This document shows, piece by piece, positions 21,601-32,450 of a stretch of 64,000 nt of DNA. The translations under genes and the position numbers were made by a program. The number at the start of each line of letters is the position of its first letter. The first letter of the stretch is position 1. The DNA is from Eulemur rufifrons (Eukaryota > Chordata > Mammalia > Primates > Lemuridae): positions 30,590,738 to 30,654,737 of the forward strand of contig NC_090996.1 in assembly GCF_041146395.1 (NCBI RefSeq), in the 5' to 3' direction. The notes beneath the pieces were generated by a model. The model was not told the DNA's origin. It saw only the letters and a list, made by a program, of their open reading frames with translations, and did no database searches.

Positions 21601-21960
21601 AACCAGGAGACGTTTAGCTGGTGCAAAAATTGGTAAATTGGTACAACACTTCAGAAAAACATAATCTCAAAATGGGTCAAGTTTAAAATGTTTAAATCGT
21701 GCGACACAGTTATTTCCAGTGCAGAAGCTCATCCTAAGGAAGTATTCCTCATTTGGAGGAAATGTGTTTAGCTCAAAGTTATTGACCACAAGGTTATTTG
21801 CGACGGTGAAAACTCCAGAACCATCTCAATGAATCACTATATTGGTTACGAAAAATGTGGAATACCCATTCATTGGATTAAACTGTGGCCATTTATTTTA
21901 AAATTTATTTTTTACGAATATTATGCGGTAACAGGGGATGACATCTCAGAGAAAGGTTAT
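21601..21960 (+). repeat. ancient L1M 3' ORF2/UTR fragment, sense
   Basis: 'ggtacaacacttcagaaaaa', 'atcctaaggaagtattcctc', 'ggttatttgcgacggtgaaa' and 'gtggaatacccattcattgg' keep the order of the L1 3' region ('gcaaccactt...agcattattcataatagccaaaa...'). Confidence 0.6.
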
Positions 21961-22214
21961 TATGGGCAGTTGGGCATGAATAACCTAAAACTGGTGTGTT
22001 GCCAGCACAGTGGTCTCTGGCTGTTGAAATGGAAAGTGGGAAGAAAACACCAGACAGATAAACCACACCAGAAAAATTCCCTGTTACAGTTTTCAGACCC
22101 AATCCTACTCTCTCTGAGTCCAGCTTTTTAAAGCTATTCAAACAAAATACAGTCATAATAAAAATAGTAATAGTAGCAACAAAAGTTTCCTTGAAGTTTT
22201 CTCTATCATAAACC

Positions 22215-22390
22215 TATGATATTATCATAAACCTATATTATTCTCATTCTTCAGACGAGAACACTGAGAGCTAGAAATACTCAATCACCCCTCTGAGTTC
22301 TCTCAGCTTTTAAGTGGTGGATGCAGCATTGGAATTCATGTTGGTTTGACACCAAATCTGTGTTCTTAAGCACACAGTCTTTAATATGTT
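22215..22390 (-). repeat. MIR SINE, antisense
   Basis: 'attctcattcttcagacgag', 'ctgagttctctcagctttta' and 'agtggtggatgcagcattgg' match antisense MIR. A 14-bp direct repeat 'tatcataaacctat' (about 22204 and 22223) sits at its edge. Confidence 0.65.
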
Positions 22391-22599
22391 TCCTGAGGTT
22401 AAAATGAGAGAAGGGAGGAATTAGAAAATATTAAGAGAGGTGATAAGCATGAAATAAGCATGAAAACCATGAAATAAGAAAATGAAAATAGGAATTAAGG
22501 ACATTACGAGTTCTGAGATAATCAAATACTCTTTGGAAAAGGGAAAAATTAATAAAAAACTTTTAATCGGACTGTTCATATTCAACATCTTTTATTAGT

Positions 22600-22960
22600 T
22601 TTTGCAGCATTATCTCCATTGACAACAGTGGGGCAACAAAAACATAAAAATAATAAAAATGTCCATCCATAGGGGAATGATAGACTAAATGATGTTCCAT
22701 CTACATGATAGGACATTATGCAGATATTAAAAATTATCATTATGAAGACTGTGTGGGAATATGGAAAACGTTTTTGATCAACTGTGAAATGAATAAAGCA
22801 GAACATAAAATGACCTGGACAATATTAATGCCATTCTGTAAGAACATGGAACTATGCTCATGGACTGGGGTAGGACATATAGAAATGAAAATAATTATGT
22901 TTTGGGTGATATTTCTGTATTGAAATATAATTGGCCTATTATATCTTCCTTCCAATTATA
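22600..22960 (+). repeat. ancient L1M 3' fragment, sense
   Basis: 'aaaatgtccatccatagggg', 'aatgatagactaaatgatg', 'gacattatgcagatattaaa' and 'aaaattatcattatgaag' are the L1M 3' text that usually reads 'caatagggga...tatgcagccattaaaa'. Confidence 0.7.
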
Positions 22961-23679
22961 GACATAAACATGCACATGTGTTTTAGGTATTATAAGTTTC
23001 ATATTTTTGCTCATTTTATTATATAGAGCTCAACGAGATAAAAGAATAAATTCCATGCATCCATGCAAATGAAATAGAATAATGAACCCATTGTATCCAT
23101 TATACAGCTTCAAAAATTAACTTTTTTTTGCATAAGGCATTTTTATTTTTACAAATCTAATATGAAGTTTGGGGAAAATTAATCCCAGGGATCATCAGCA
23201 AACCTGGGGAAAAGTCTTGTGTTAGAAGTTGAAAATCTGTTGACTTAGCTCAGAACCTATCACTCATCTTGGCCCTACATGTGAGCCAAGAACTGCAGCC
23301 ATCTCTAGTTAAGAGGTAGGTGTTAAGGGTTAATTCCAAAGAAAATAGAAGAGTAAGAACAGAAAAAGCTAGGAATCTGTGGCTGGTTGTTAGGGGAAGA
23401 TAATTAAGTATAACTTGAATTAGGGAAAATGATTTCCACCACCAGGGCCTCATGGCCTCCCAGAGCCTAAACTAAGATGAAAGGTTAGAGTCATGAGTAA
23501 GATTGAATTCACCAAAGAGCATAACCACCTCAGCACTTGGCGAGAAAATATGGCTCATACCCACTCACAGGTCTGAGATGTAGGTAGGGAATGATTTAGA
23601 CCAAGGGAAGATATTTTAAGAACTATAGCTAAATACCTTTAGGAAAGGGAAGGGGAGTTCATTCATTAATTGATCTGTT
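22961..23679. other. unique sequence, nothing recognised
   Basis: No feature could be supported. Confidence 0.4.
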
Positions 23680-23705
23680 TATCCATCCATCCATCCATCC
23701 ATCCA
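23680..23705 (+). repeat. (ATCC)n microsatellite
   Basis: About six perfect 'atcc' units. Confidence 0.95.
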
Positions 23706-23719
23706 ATAACGTATAATTT

Positions 23720-23990
23720 TGCAGGAATTGAAAGACCTTCAGAAGGTTTGGAATGTATAGTATAAGGTAAGTGTTGACATAGAGTTGGCAGTTTTAAGCA
23801 GAGGTTTTGTCTAGAAGTTTAGACTTTATCCTGAGCATGATAAGAAGCCATTGAAAAGTTTTGAGCAGCCAAGTGACAAGATAAAATTTGCCTCTTAGAA
23901 GCAAGTGGCTAGTAATTAGCATACGGTCACAAAAGGGCTGCAGACTTTAATTTCCTGCAGAGGCAAACAGAGAAGGGGAGTGTCTGAGTT
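23720..23990 (+). repeat. old interspersed repeat (L2-like, low certainty)
   Basis: 'tagactttatcctgagcatg', 'ataagaagccattgaaaagt' and 'tttgagcagccaagtgacaa' resemble the mammalian repeat 'gactttatcctgtaggcaatgggaagccattgaagg'. Family uncertain; same type as 18390-18640 and 39780-40040. Confidence 0.45.
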
Positions 23991-24479
23991 GTCTGACCAA
24001 GGCTGGAAAGAGACATTCTAGCAGATTTTCTGGCACTGGGCCTTCAGAGCCTCCAATTATTCCGGGAAACCACGCCTTTCTTCTTTAATCATAAATAACC
24101 ACCATCCATCAATCAGGCATTTAATCTAGCAGGTCCTGCTGAGCTGAACCTCTGTTTTCCATAGTCGATCTTAACTACTATTTTAGAGTCACATCAAAGT
24201 TGCCACGAGGGGCAATAGGATAGCATAGAAGAGCTGGAAAAACACTAAGAAATAATCAAGTCCCAATTTTTCCCACTGTGATGGCACCATCACTCCCTTC
24301 CCGGGTGTATCTGTTTAAGACACAAGTAGGAAAAATGCCAGTTGAGTGTTTTTGTAGGCAGAGCCAAGTCACCTGATTTCAACTCTGCAGACTTCTTTCA
24401 GACTTTGTGGAAAAGTGTAGAAGATTCACCCTGCCGTAGGTTCTTTCCTCTCTACCTCCCAAATTCTCCCTAGCAGAAA
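23991..24479. other. unique sequence, nothing recognised
   Basis: No feature could be supported. Confidence 0.4.
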
Positions 24480-25310
24480 CCCAAAAATATGACAGCCAAA
24501 TATCATCTATGTTAAATTACTTTTTCAATAGTAGATGATTTATAGTTGATTAGGTAATTAAATCAAATACAAGTGGCTGAAAGTAAATCTATTTTTATCA
24601 TCCCTGTAAATTAAAAGTTCCGCATCATAAAAAATCATGACCATCTTGAAAATGACTAGTCAAGTGCCTTTTAGAGGCAAGCAGGATTTATTGTCAATTA
24701 ACGTATTGAACTGTAGAGTCAGCATAACCCTGTGCTCAAGACTTTTAAAATTATTGGCTTCCGCTTCTGCACTGCTCCCTATCATGGTAATGAAATGTAT
24801 CTAGCTATTCTCATATTGAACAATTCCGTAGGTTGGGTTTATATCTCACTATAACAACATTTCATTTTATTATTATCTCCAATCCTCTGTAATGAATACA
24901 AATACATTCCTTTTTTCCATCACGGGTTTATCAATTTTCATTGATTTGCCTATAATGAATACAGTCAGGAAAAGAAAGGCAGACAGATCATATCCATTAA
25001 AGTGTCTTTAGCCTCAAAAGTTTGTCTGTGGCATTGTTTAATTAAAAAAGAAAAAGAAAGTCATCAGGAAACTAATTAAAAAGAGACATTACTTTCAGGC
25101 CTGCCTATAAACAAGAAGTCAATAATTATTACATAAAGAGACTTAGGAGCTGCGGCACTTCAAGAAATTTCACATTTGTATCCAGCCCACTTGAAAGAAT
25201 AAAATTATTAATTCTTATCAAATATTTAATGCATATTGATAATCTTATAGTGCCTAATTCTAATGTTCTACATTTTTCTAAGTTAATAAAGGTCGACTGG
25301 AACTGTAAAA
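24480..25310. promoter_or_regulatory. candidate conserved non-coding element, about 0.8 kb
   Basis: A long, repeat-free, non-coding block rich in homeodomain-type TAAT/ATTA words ('gttgattaggtaattaaat', 'tgtcaattaacgt', 'gtttaattaaaaaag', 'aaactaattaaaaagag', 'aaataaaattattaattc'-like text). It has no homopolymer junk and no recognisable transposon. It is the strongest enhancer-like stretch in the window by texture. Conservation is not measurable here, so this is inference. Confidence 0.4.
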
Positions 25311-26389
25311 GCTAAGATGCATTTATGACAGGTTCAATTTTTATAACTAGATGTCTTTGGCAACTCACACACATACCACTTTTGGGGCAAAGCTCTATAA
25401 ACTCACACTGGCTTTGCATCAGTGAGAAATTCACATGTGTTTCTATTAAATAACTGTACAAATCTTTTTCTGTAACATGGCTTTTCCGAGGTCCTTTCCA
25501 TAAAGAATGATCTTCTGTTCTCGATCTCACTGAATTGGGAGCTTTCCCAGGGCCACATTGCTCACGTGTGAGTCTGGAAGCTGAGCTCCGATACTGGACT
25601 CCAGGTCAAGTGCTCATCCCAGCTCCACGTAAGATGAGGAGACCACTCTTGGATGGTCTTGCAAGAGTGAGGACATGGATCCCCGCTTTCTACAGGTGAG
25701 CACTGGGAGTGAAGGCTGTGAGATGTCCCCATTCGTTTTTTTCCCTAATCACTTTCCACCTGGGCTTAGAGAGGCACCTCTTGAAGTCAAAAAAGGATTG
25801 GTGTCAGTGAAAAGTCACCCTGTTTTCTGGGGTGTACAAAGAAAGCAGTCATAGCAGGGCAGAGTCCATTAGAGATAGATCTGCCGTCTTTTCAAAATGG
25901 TTTCATTGAATCCTAACTGTTATAATCAAAATCCAAATGACGATGTCTTCAGTGATGTTTCATGGCCCCATAACCATTGCATCTGTTTGGGTTTAGCATT
26001 TGTATCCCCGTGTAGTGCTATTATGTGGTATAAAATCAAGTAATTCAATAACATCTTAGGAAGAAGAAAAATGTATGCAATAGCAAAGTATTCCAGATTT
26101 CCTCCTTGCTCTCTCATTATGTGGAGTTCGTAGGAGTGCCTTCAGGACAGTAACACCCAGGGCTTCTAATTTTGCCTGCAAAAGGTGCTGAATCTGAACC
26201 CAATTCTGATGTTGAAACTTCTTTCATGAGGTAGAGAGTCTACTTTGGAAAAAGCTACTAATGTCTTGTGTTCCTACTGAGAGCATAAGATACGGAAACT
26301 GTGCCTCATTTAGGATGACTGTGAAATTAGTCCCCCAAACGGGGCAATGGAGATTCTAGGCATAAGCTATGACTATCCCAGACAAAAAG
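25311..26389. other. unique sequence, nothing recognised
   Basis: Small frames on the minus strand (25312-25530, 25926-26117) show no known protein or splice context. Confidence 0.4.
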
Positions 26390-26480
26390 GGATATGTTCA
26401 CCCTTCTTATTCTTGCTAATATATTTTGTCCTTAACACATAATAAGTGCCTAGTAAGCTTTGTTGAAAAAATGAGCCTTC
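26390..26480 (+). repeat. L2-like 3' terminus, sense
   Basis: 'ttgtccttaacacataataa', 'gtgcctagtaagctttgttg' and 'aaaaaatgag' match the L2 end 'gcacatagtaggtgctcaataaatatttgttgaatgaatg'-type ending, here diverged. Confidence 0.5.
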
Positions 26481-26504
26481 ATTTCTGTTCAGCTAGAACT
26501 TGAC

Positions 26505-26700
26505 ATCAGCCTAGTCATTACTTGGGAGCATGTTGGAAACCCAGAATCTTGCAGCCCACTCCAGATGTATTAAATCAGAATCTGCATTTTAACAGAAATT
26601 CATCTGCACTTTAAAGTTTGAACCTTTTGGAGTTGGCACAGATGCAGTGGTTTTATAATTTGGCCGCCCATTAGAATCACGAGTTTTGAAAAACACACAG
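26505..26700 (+). mobile_element. hAT-Charlie MITE remnants (MER20/MER5 group)
   Basis: 'gggagcatgttggaaaccca', 'attaaatcagaatctgcatt' and 'gcactttaaagtttgaac' (26523-26626) follow a MER20/MER5-type body. A second start-like piece, 'gcagtggttttataatttgg' plus 'cccattagaatcac' (26643-26683), follows at once, so two copies may be adjacent. Confidence 0.6.
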
Positions 26701-26704
26701 ATTC

Positions 26705-26810
26705 ACCATTTCATATGAACCAATAATTCCACTCCTTGGAATACAATTTAGAGAAACTGTCATGCGTGTGAACAAGGGGCTATGTTCAAAAATGTCCACC
26801 ACTGGACTCA
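26705..26810 (+). repeat. short ancient L1M fragment
   Basis: 'accaataattccactccttg' and 'gggctatgttcaaaaatgtc' resemble the L1 3' motif 'cccagcaattccactcctagg...acattcatagcagc'. Confidence 0.5.
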
Positions 26811-28450
26811 GGCCAGCCAGACAAGTTCAAAGTAGTGAGGACTGTAGTGTTTGTCTAATCCCACATCTTTGGTAATACATCCCTTTGGGGCATGCTTCAC
26901 CCGTCATTATTCCTCTAACTTCTTGCCGTATGTGATTTCAGAGGGGCTGATAAACATGGTCTCTCTGTGCCCTGATCACATGGGCTAGGATGTGACCCAG
27001 ACTAAACAATTCTCATGCTCCTCCCTGCCAATACTAATTGGTACGGGGGTGGTGGGACATGTGATCCTAACTGACCAATCAGAAATCTTCCCCGGGGATT
27101 TTTCTTCATGGATAGCAGGAGAGAAAAATAATATCTTTCCTCTGAGCTCTAAATGAGAGCATTGCAGGCCTTAGCTGCTTTTAGCTATAGCTGCCTGTTC
27201 CCCAGTCACATGGAAGAAGCCATTGGCACAGGGTGTGAGAAACTTAGACAAAAGGTAATGACACTCTCTGATTCCTGGGATCCATTTCCATTCTTTCCTC
27301 TTACAGGAACAGTTATGTATCTTTTGCTTAAATACATAAATGTTAGATTTCTCAGTTGGTACCAACCAACATTGTATTTATTAAAACATATCCTAAGATA
27401 ACCTTTCTCATAGAACAATCTGTATAGTGCCTGATTATAAGATCAATTATCATTAATTTGCAAATTCATATGACAAAAATCTAATGTTCATTGTATTTAA
27501 TAGTCTCAAAGTGTTTCTCACCCTCTCCCTCTATTTGATTAAATAATCTAAGAATTTTTGTCTCCTGTACCACTTAGGAGATACATTTGGCTGCTAGGCA
27601 TAGAGATTCATCTATAGTGATTTGAACACACAAGAATTTATTCATTAACATAAGAGTGGTCTGAAGGTAGATAGTTCAGAACTCTTGTAGTGGCTTCACA
27701 GGGTCAGCTTGGACACATGGTATCTTTTATGTTTCTACTTTGTTAACTCAAACACTGATTTCCATAGATAAATTCTCCTCACAGTCCAAGATGGCTGCTG
27801 GGGTTCCAGCCATCACATCTACATTGTAAGAAGCAGAAAGGAAGAAGAGTAGTTATGAGAGAAAAGGAATTTCTCTCCAGACCAGGACAGTTTTCAATAT
27901 TTAATGTTTAAAAAATTCTATACAACACTTCCACTTAGATCTTGTTGACCAAAACTATACGTGAGGCTGAAAAATATAGTCTTTGAACTTACACAATGAT
28001 ACTTTGAATAAAATCGCATTCTGCCACCATTTAAGAAAGAGAGAATAGATATAAGGCAGGAAGTTAGCAAGTATCCGTCAGCCTTTCTAAATCAGTGGGG
28101 ACTCTTTTGAGCTTTGGGGGATTCAACCCTGGTCAAACCACACCATCATCCTCAAAGAAGGTTATACAGTCAAGATGGATCAGTTAGAGGGATGTTTCAA
28201 GAAATGATTTTTTTTTTCCCCTGTAATAAATGAAGGGGGGGTTCACATGGGAGGGTGGCCCTAGGTGTGGGCAGCTGAGGAGGGCTCGGGGAATGGGGGA
28301 ATGCTTTCTGGGGAAAAACATGTCTGTGCTGAGTCTTAATGGAGGAAGGCAGGGTGGGCAGACATTTCTAGCCCAGAGATAGCAAAGTACGTAACGGAAG
28401 TGACTGAAGCTACGTTTCAGAGCAACTTACTTAAACGCTTTCCTTCAGAG
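26811..28450. other. about 1.6 kb without a recognised gene
   Basis: Near 27780-27840 the words 'agtccaagatggctgctgg' and 'ccagccatcacatctacatt' resemble an old LTR or LINE fragment I cannot name. The rest looks unique. Confidence 0.4.
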
Positions 28451-28451
28451 A

Positions 28452-28690
28452 CCATCACCCTAGAGCAGGGTTAGCAAACTTTTTATGTAAGAGGCCAGAT
28501 AATAAATATTTGAGGCTATGTGGTCATACATTCTCTATCTCAAGCACTCAACTTGGTCTCATTGTAGCAAGAAAGCAGCCAAAAACAATAGGTAAACGAA
28601 TAGACTTGACTGTGTTCCGGTACAAGTTTATTTACGATGACAATAGCCAGCCTCATGCCGCAGTTTACCAACCTCTGCTGTTGAGGAAAG
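28452..28690 (+). mobile_element. non-autonomous hAT-type DNA transposon, nearly full length
   Basis: Begins 'gagcagggttagcaaacttt', continues 'agaggccagataataaatat', 'tgtagcaagaaagcagccaa', 'gactgtgttccggtacaagt' and ends 'cgcagtttaccaacctctgc'. The ends are imperfect inverted repeats (cf. 'gttagcaaact' and 'agtttaccaac'). This is a common eutherian hAT MITE with no coding capacity. Confidence 0.8.
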
Positions 28691-29087
28691 GCTGAATTAT
28701 TCTTCTAGTCTCCTTGTAGAACATATTATAATATTGTTGGCAGATGAAGAAGCAAGCAATAATACACACAAAAAATGTAGGAAAATCATATTACCTATGT
28801 CAAACAGAAAATTTCAGAAATATTGTTAGTTTTCTGGATTTTGTGCTTTTTTTCAGCTTTTTAAAATTTGTAACATGCCACCTTTTTATCATCTGAAATA
28901 GGTGTCACCTTAATGTCTAAATTTTTACGAGTGCTTGGCTTGTGCCTTCCTTTTCCTTGGAGAGGGCCTCCAAAACTGTATACGCTTTCAGTCCTACAAA
29001 ATCCAGATCCATTCTTGCCCAGAGGCAGGAGAAAATTGCACATTGGGGGAATTGCAAGTAATTTGGTATTGCTCATGCGAAATAGCC
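28691..29087. other. unique sequence, nothing recognised
   Basis: Frames on both strands here (28861-29269) are short and unrecognised. Confidence 0.4.
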
Positions 29088-29330
29088 AGGCGATTAAAAT
29101 CACAGTTGGAAGGCCTGGGTTGAAATCCGGGTATTACCACTTATTAGCTGTAAGACTTGAAAACGTTATTTTCCTACCCCCCTCCCCATTTTTTTTTTTT
29201 CATCTGTACAACGGAGATAAGAACATCCTTGGCCTCGAGGCGTTGTTGAGGAGGGATGAGAGGAGATAATTCATGCACAGGGCTCAGTGGAAAGTGCCGT
29301 ACACAGTGAGGGCTTAATAAATGCTGGTGG
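29088..29330 (+). repeat. MIR SINE, sense, nearly full length
   Basis: 'ggcctgggttgaaatccgg', 'accacttattagctgtaag', 'catctgtacaacggagataa' and 'gagggcttaataaatgctgg' track MIR. An internal T-run (about 29190-29200) was added later. Confidence 0.85.
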
Positions 29331-29424
29331 TATGAGGACAGTAAGGAGACTACAGAGGGATGGCTGCAGAGAATGTGCAAATAGGGCGTGATTTGAAGGA
29401 CGCTTTATGCCACAACAGGCATTT

Positions 29425-29965
29425 GGAATCCACCCCGTAGACGACGGGGAAGTCAGGAGTGTCGGTCCAAGACCGGCCTGCTGAGGTTTTCATGAGCTCC
29501 TGAAACCGTGAATCACCGACTCTCAGAAAGGAGGCCAACGAGGCCCCGCTCAGTCAATACCTGCAGTGTCAGCAAACTTGCAGGTTTAGTTTCCAAAATC
29601 CCTCCCGGGGACATCTTCAGCTGAGTTATATCACCCGGCGTCAGGGGCCCAGAGCAGAAGGAAATGAAATGCATCAGCGGAGGCCGGGGGGAGTCCTAAA
29701 GGACGGTGTAATTAAAGCCATCTATCCCCGTTGCTGGGCGCGGGGAGGCGGGTGTGGGCGTTTGGATCAGAGTGGCGTCCGGGCCAAGTCCCTGGGTGTT
29801 CCTCAGCACCCCAGGTAGAGCCGTCCGTCCTCGCAGTGACAGGGCAGAGGACTCCGAGCATACACTGCCTGTCTCTTCATTCTTTCACTGAAAGCTCAGT
29901 TAGTTTCCGAGGCAGCAAGGCCAGGCGATGTTACCGGAAAATGCCCAGACACAGGGGTCGTGCCT
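29425..29965. promoter_or_regulatory. CpG-enriched, repeat-free block; candidate regulatory element
   Basis: CpGs are frequent ('gtagacgacggggaag', 'tcacccggcgtcagg', 'ttgctgggcgcggggaggcg', 'gagccgtccgtcctcgc'), unlike most of the window, and no transposon is visible. It includes a canonical G-quadruplex motif on the plus strand. A 78-codon frame at 29731-29967 is not recognised. Could be a distal CpG-rich enhancer or a weak non-coding promoter. Confidence 0.35.
29736..29758 (+). other. canonical G-quadruplex motif
   Basis: Four G tracts (29736-29738, 29742-29745, 29750-29752, 29756-29758) separated by loops of 3, 4 and 3 bases, within the G3+N1-7 rule. Confidence 0.85.
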
Positions 29966-30139
29966 AATGCATGAAAAATACCAGACCATGGGGGCCTGGA
30001 CTGGACAAGGAATACCCTTATACTCTCCCCCTGGTGCTTCGGATTTTTTGGTAACTTTTGACACAATTGAAATAATATTAAACCTCTTTGTGTAATACTT
30101 TGTTAAATATTAGGCTATCACCCTTAGCCATCAGTGTTG

Positions 30140-30245
30140 TGGTGGTAGAGAACATGCTTGCTTTATTTACTTGGTATTCCCAGTGCCTAGCATGGTGTAG
30201 GCGCACGATAGACTCACCGATGTTCGTTGTATGAATAAGTCAATA
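30140..30245 (+). repeat. L2 3' terminus, sense
   Basis: 'tggtattcccagtgcctagc', 'atggtgtaggcgcacgatag' and 'gttcgttgtatgaataag' follow the L2 end. Confidence 0.6.
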
Positions 30246-30364
30246 ATGTAGAAGGGATGGTCTGGCAGGTCTAGGGTGTTAAGTGAGGGAGGCTTTTTAC
30301 CTATGTAGATGCCTTACTAACCTGTATTAACTTGGTTCAGGAGTCTCTCCTTCACTCACTCTTT

Positions 30365-30835
30365 TTCAGTTTTTAAAACAGCTTTATTGAGCTATAACTC
30401 ACATGCCAACCACTTTTCCCACTCAAATTTACTATTCAGTGGCTTTTAGTAGATTTGCAGAATTGTGCACCCATCACTACAATCAATTTTAGAGCTTTCC
30501 TATTTCCTGGAAAGAAACTCCATGCCCCTCAGCCTCCCGTGCCCTCATCGTTGCAGCCCTAGGAACCAACGACCTGTTTTCTGTCTCTATGGATTTCCCT
30601 GTTCTGGGCATTTCATGGAAATGGAATCCTATAATACGTGGTCCCTTGTGACTGGCTGTTTTCACTTAGCATGATGGTTTCAAGATCCACCTACATTGTA
30701 GTGTGCATTGCTACTTCATTTCTTTTTATCGCTAAGTAGCATTCCTTTGAATGGATATACCACATATTATGTATCTGTTCATCAGGTGATGAACATCTGG
30801 GCTGTTTCCACTTTCTTACCACAATGAAACGTATT
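30365..30835 (-). repeat. ancient L1M 3' region, antisense
   Basis: Strong colinear match: 'cagctttattgagctataac', 'ttgtgcacccatcactacaa', 'ctgtctctatggatttccct', 'cacttagcatgatggtttca', 'atggatataccacatattat' and 'atcaggtgatgaacatctgg'. Confidence 0.9.
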
Positions 30836-31335
30836 CATTCTTAAACACTGATTGGCGTCTGCTGTTCGCTGGGGACGGCACTGTTCTGGGCTCCTTATGT
30901 GAAGATGTGTAAGAGTTGGTCTCTGTCCAGGTAGAACATTGTGGTCTTTAGGAGGAGGGTCATAGGTAAGGCCTAGGTAACTTGAGAGGCAATAAAGAAA
31001 AGAGTTAAAGGCATCCAAAGGAGGGAGCATGTGTGTTTGCAATTAAGAGGATGGAGTTGGGGATCAAAGCTGGATGAGTGGAAATTTAGAAGGAGAGCTT
31101 GGAAGGTTGCACTAGGTGGAGGAAACACAACAGGGAGATGTGGCCTGCTGTGGGCAGGCCCTGTGCTTTCAGTACGGAGGGAGCAGGTCGGGTGGCTGGA
31201 ATATGGTAGGGAGATGGGAATGAGGCCAACTGGAACCTGCCCCCAACTCTAGGATATGTAGGGTAAACAGTGAAAAGCAAGTCTCTCTCCCACCCTAGAC
31301 CCCTTATCATCCAGGCTCTTTTCTCTGATACATTA
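30836..31335. other. probably old LINE debris, not resolved
   Basis: 'ggacggcactgttctgggct' near 30873 resembles the L2-like 'ggcactgttctagg' motif. The rest is unassigned and no gene is seen. Confidence 0.35.
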
Positions 31336-31440
31336 AACAGCAGATACTTATCGAACACTTATTATGTCCAGATACTGAAGATAGGGTGGGAAATAAGACA
31401 GCGTCTTTGTACTCACAGAGATCACATGTTAGTGTAAAAA
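31336..31440 (+). repeat. L2-like fragment
   Basis: 'cttatcgaacacttattatg', 'tccagatactgaagataggg' and 'ttgtactcacagagatcaca' follow the 'ttattgagcacttactatgtgcc...' motif. Confidence 0.55.
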
Positions 31441-31444
31441 GACA

Positions 31445-31990
31445 GATCACGCATATGTAAAAAGTTTGTATTTTCCTGTCACATTATTTTTTAACATATA
31501 AAGGATTAGATTATTCTATCTATGCTGTTCTAAAACTTGCTTTTTTATTTTTATTTCAGAATATTACGGGGGAATAGTCCAAACCAATTTATGTCAGTAA
31601 AACTTGCTTTTTAATTTGATTTTTCACTTCAAAAGATATCTTGGCAATTGACCCATAAAAGCACTTAAGTGTCTATCCTTATGCTTTTATTATTATTTTT
31701 TATTAAGCCACATAGCAGTCCTGCTAGAGTCAGCATAATTTATTTAAACTTCATCAATTAATAATCATTGAGATTATTTTCCCCAGTCTTTATGGTAGAC
31801 AACGTTGCAACACATACACTTGACTGGTATTTCTGATGGTAAGTGGGTAGAATTGGAGTCTCAAGGTAAAGAATGTGTGCAGTCTTTATTGGTCTACATT
31901 GCCAAATTGCCTTCCAGAGACACTGCACGGGGCTTATACTCACACAAATAAAGTATAAGAACACTTTATATTATACTGAAACATTTTATA
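31445..31990 (-). repeat. ancient L1M fragment, antisense, hosting a micro-L1 insertion
   Basis: 'ataatttatttaaacttcat', 'ggtctacattgccaaattgc' and 'cttccagagacactgcac' are antisense L1M words (cf. 'gatattgccaaattgccctcc'). The insertion at 31531-31612 lies inside. Confidence 0.65.
31531..31612 (-). mobile_element. micro L1 insertion (about 50 bp) with 15-bp target duplication
   Basis: Direct repeats 'taaaacttgcttttt' at 31531-31545 and 31598-31612 flank a T-rich run and 'atttcagaatattacggggg' (31554-31573). That 20-mer is the exact reverse complement of the lemur-type L1 3' tail at 50767-50786. This is a 5'-truncated L1 insertion of a few dozen bases. Confidence 0.8.
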
Positions 31991-32076
31991 GAGGAAGATG
32001 AAGATAGACTAAGTATGTAATTTAGAAATATTACATAGAAGCTGGTTTGGTTTTTTGAGATATGGGTTTGAGGTGG

Positions 32077-32450
32077 TGTTTCAGTCTATTTGTGCTGCTA
32101 GAACAAAATGCCACAGACTGGGTAGTTTATAAAGAACAGCTCCCATAGTTCTGGGGGCTGAGGAGTCCAAGATCAAGGCCCCGGCAAGTTTGGTTGTCTG
32201 GTAACAGCTGCTTTCTGCTTCCAAGGTGATGCCTTGTTGCCGAATCCTCTGCAGGGAAGGAAGAAGGCAGGAGGGCAGGAAAGCCGGACCCTGCACGAAG
32301 TTTTTTTTATAAGGAGTCTTAATCCCATTCGTGAAGGAGGAGCCCTCATGGTTTAAGCACCTTTTGAAGACCTCACCTCTCAATCCTAATTACATTAGCC
32401 ATTAAGTTTCAACATTTGAATTTTGGAGGAGACACGTTCAAATGATAACA
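32077..32450 (-). repeat. ERVL-MaLR solo LTR (MST/MLT1-like), antisense, intact ends
   Basis: Runs from 'tgtttcagtctatttgtgct' through 'gccacagactgggtagttta', 'ggctgaggagtccaagatca' and 'tttaagcaccttttgaagac' to 'acacgttcaaatgataaca'. It is flanked by perfect 5-bp duplications 'ggtgg' at 32072-32076 and 32451-32455, the length expected for ERVL-class integration. No internal retroviral sequence is present. Confidence 0.92.

Noticed and set aside
23680..23705. CRISPR-like or satellite array
   Set aside because: It is a plain tetranucleotide microsatellite. No spaced repeat array exists anywhere in the window.
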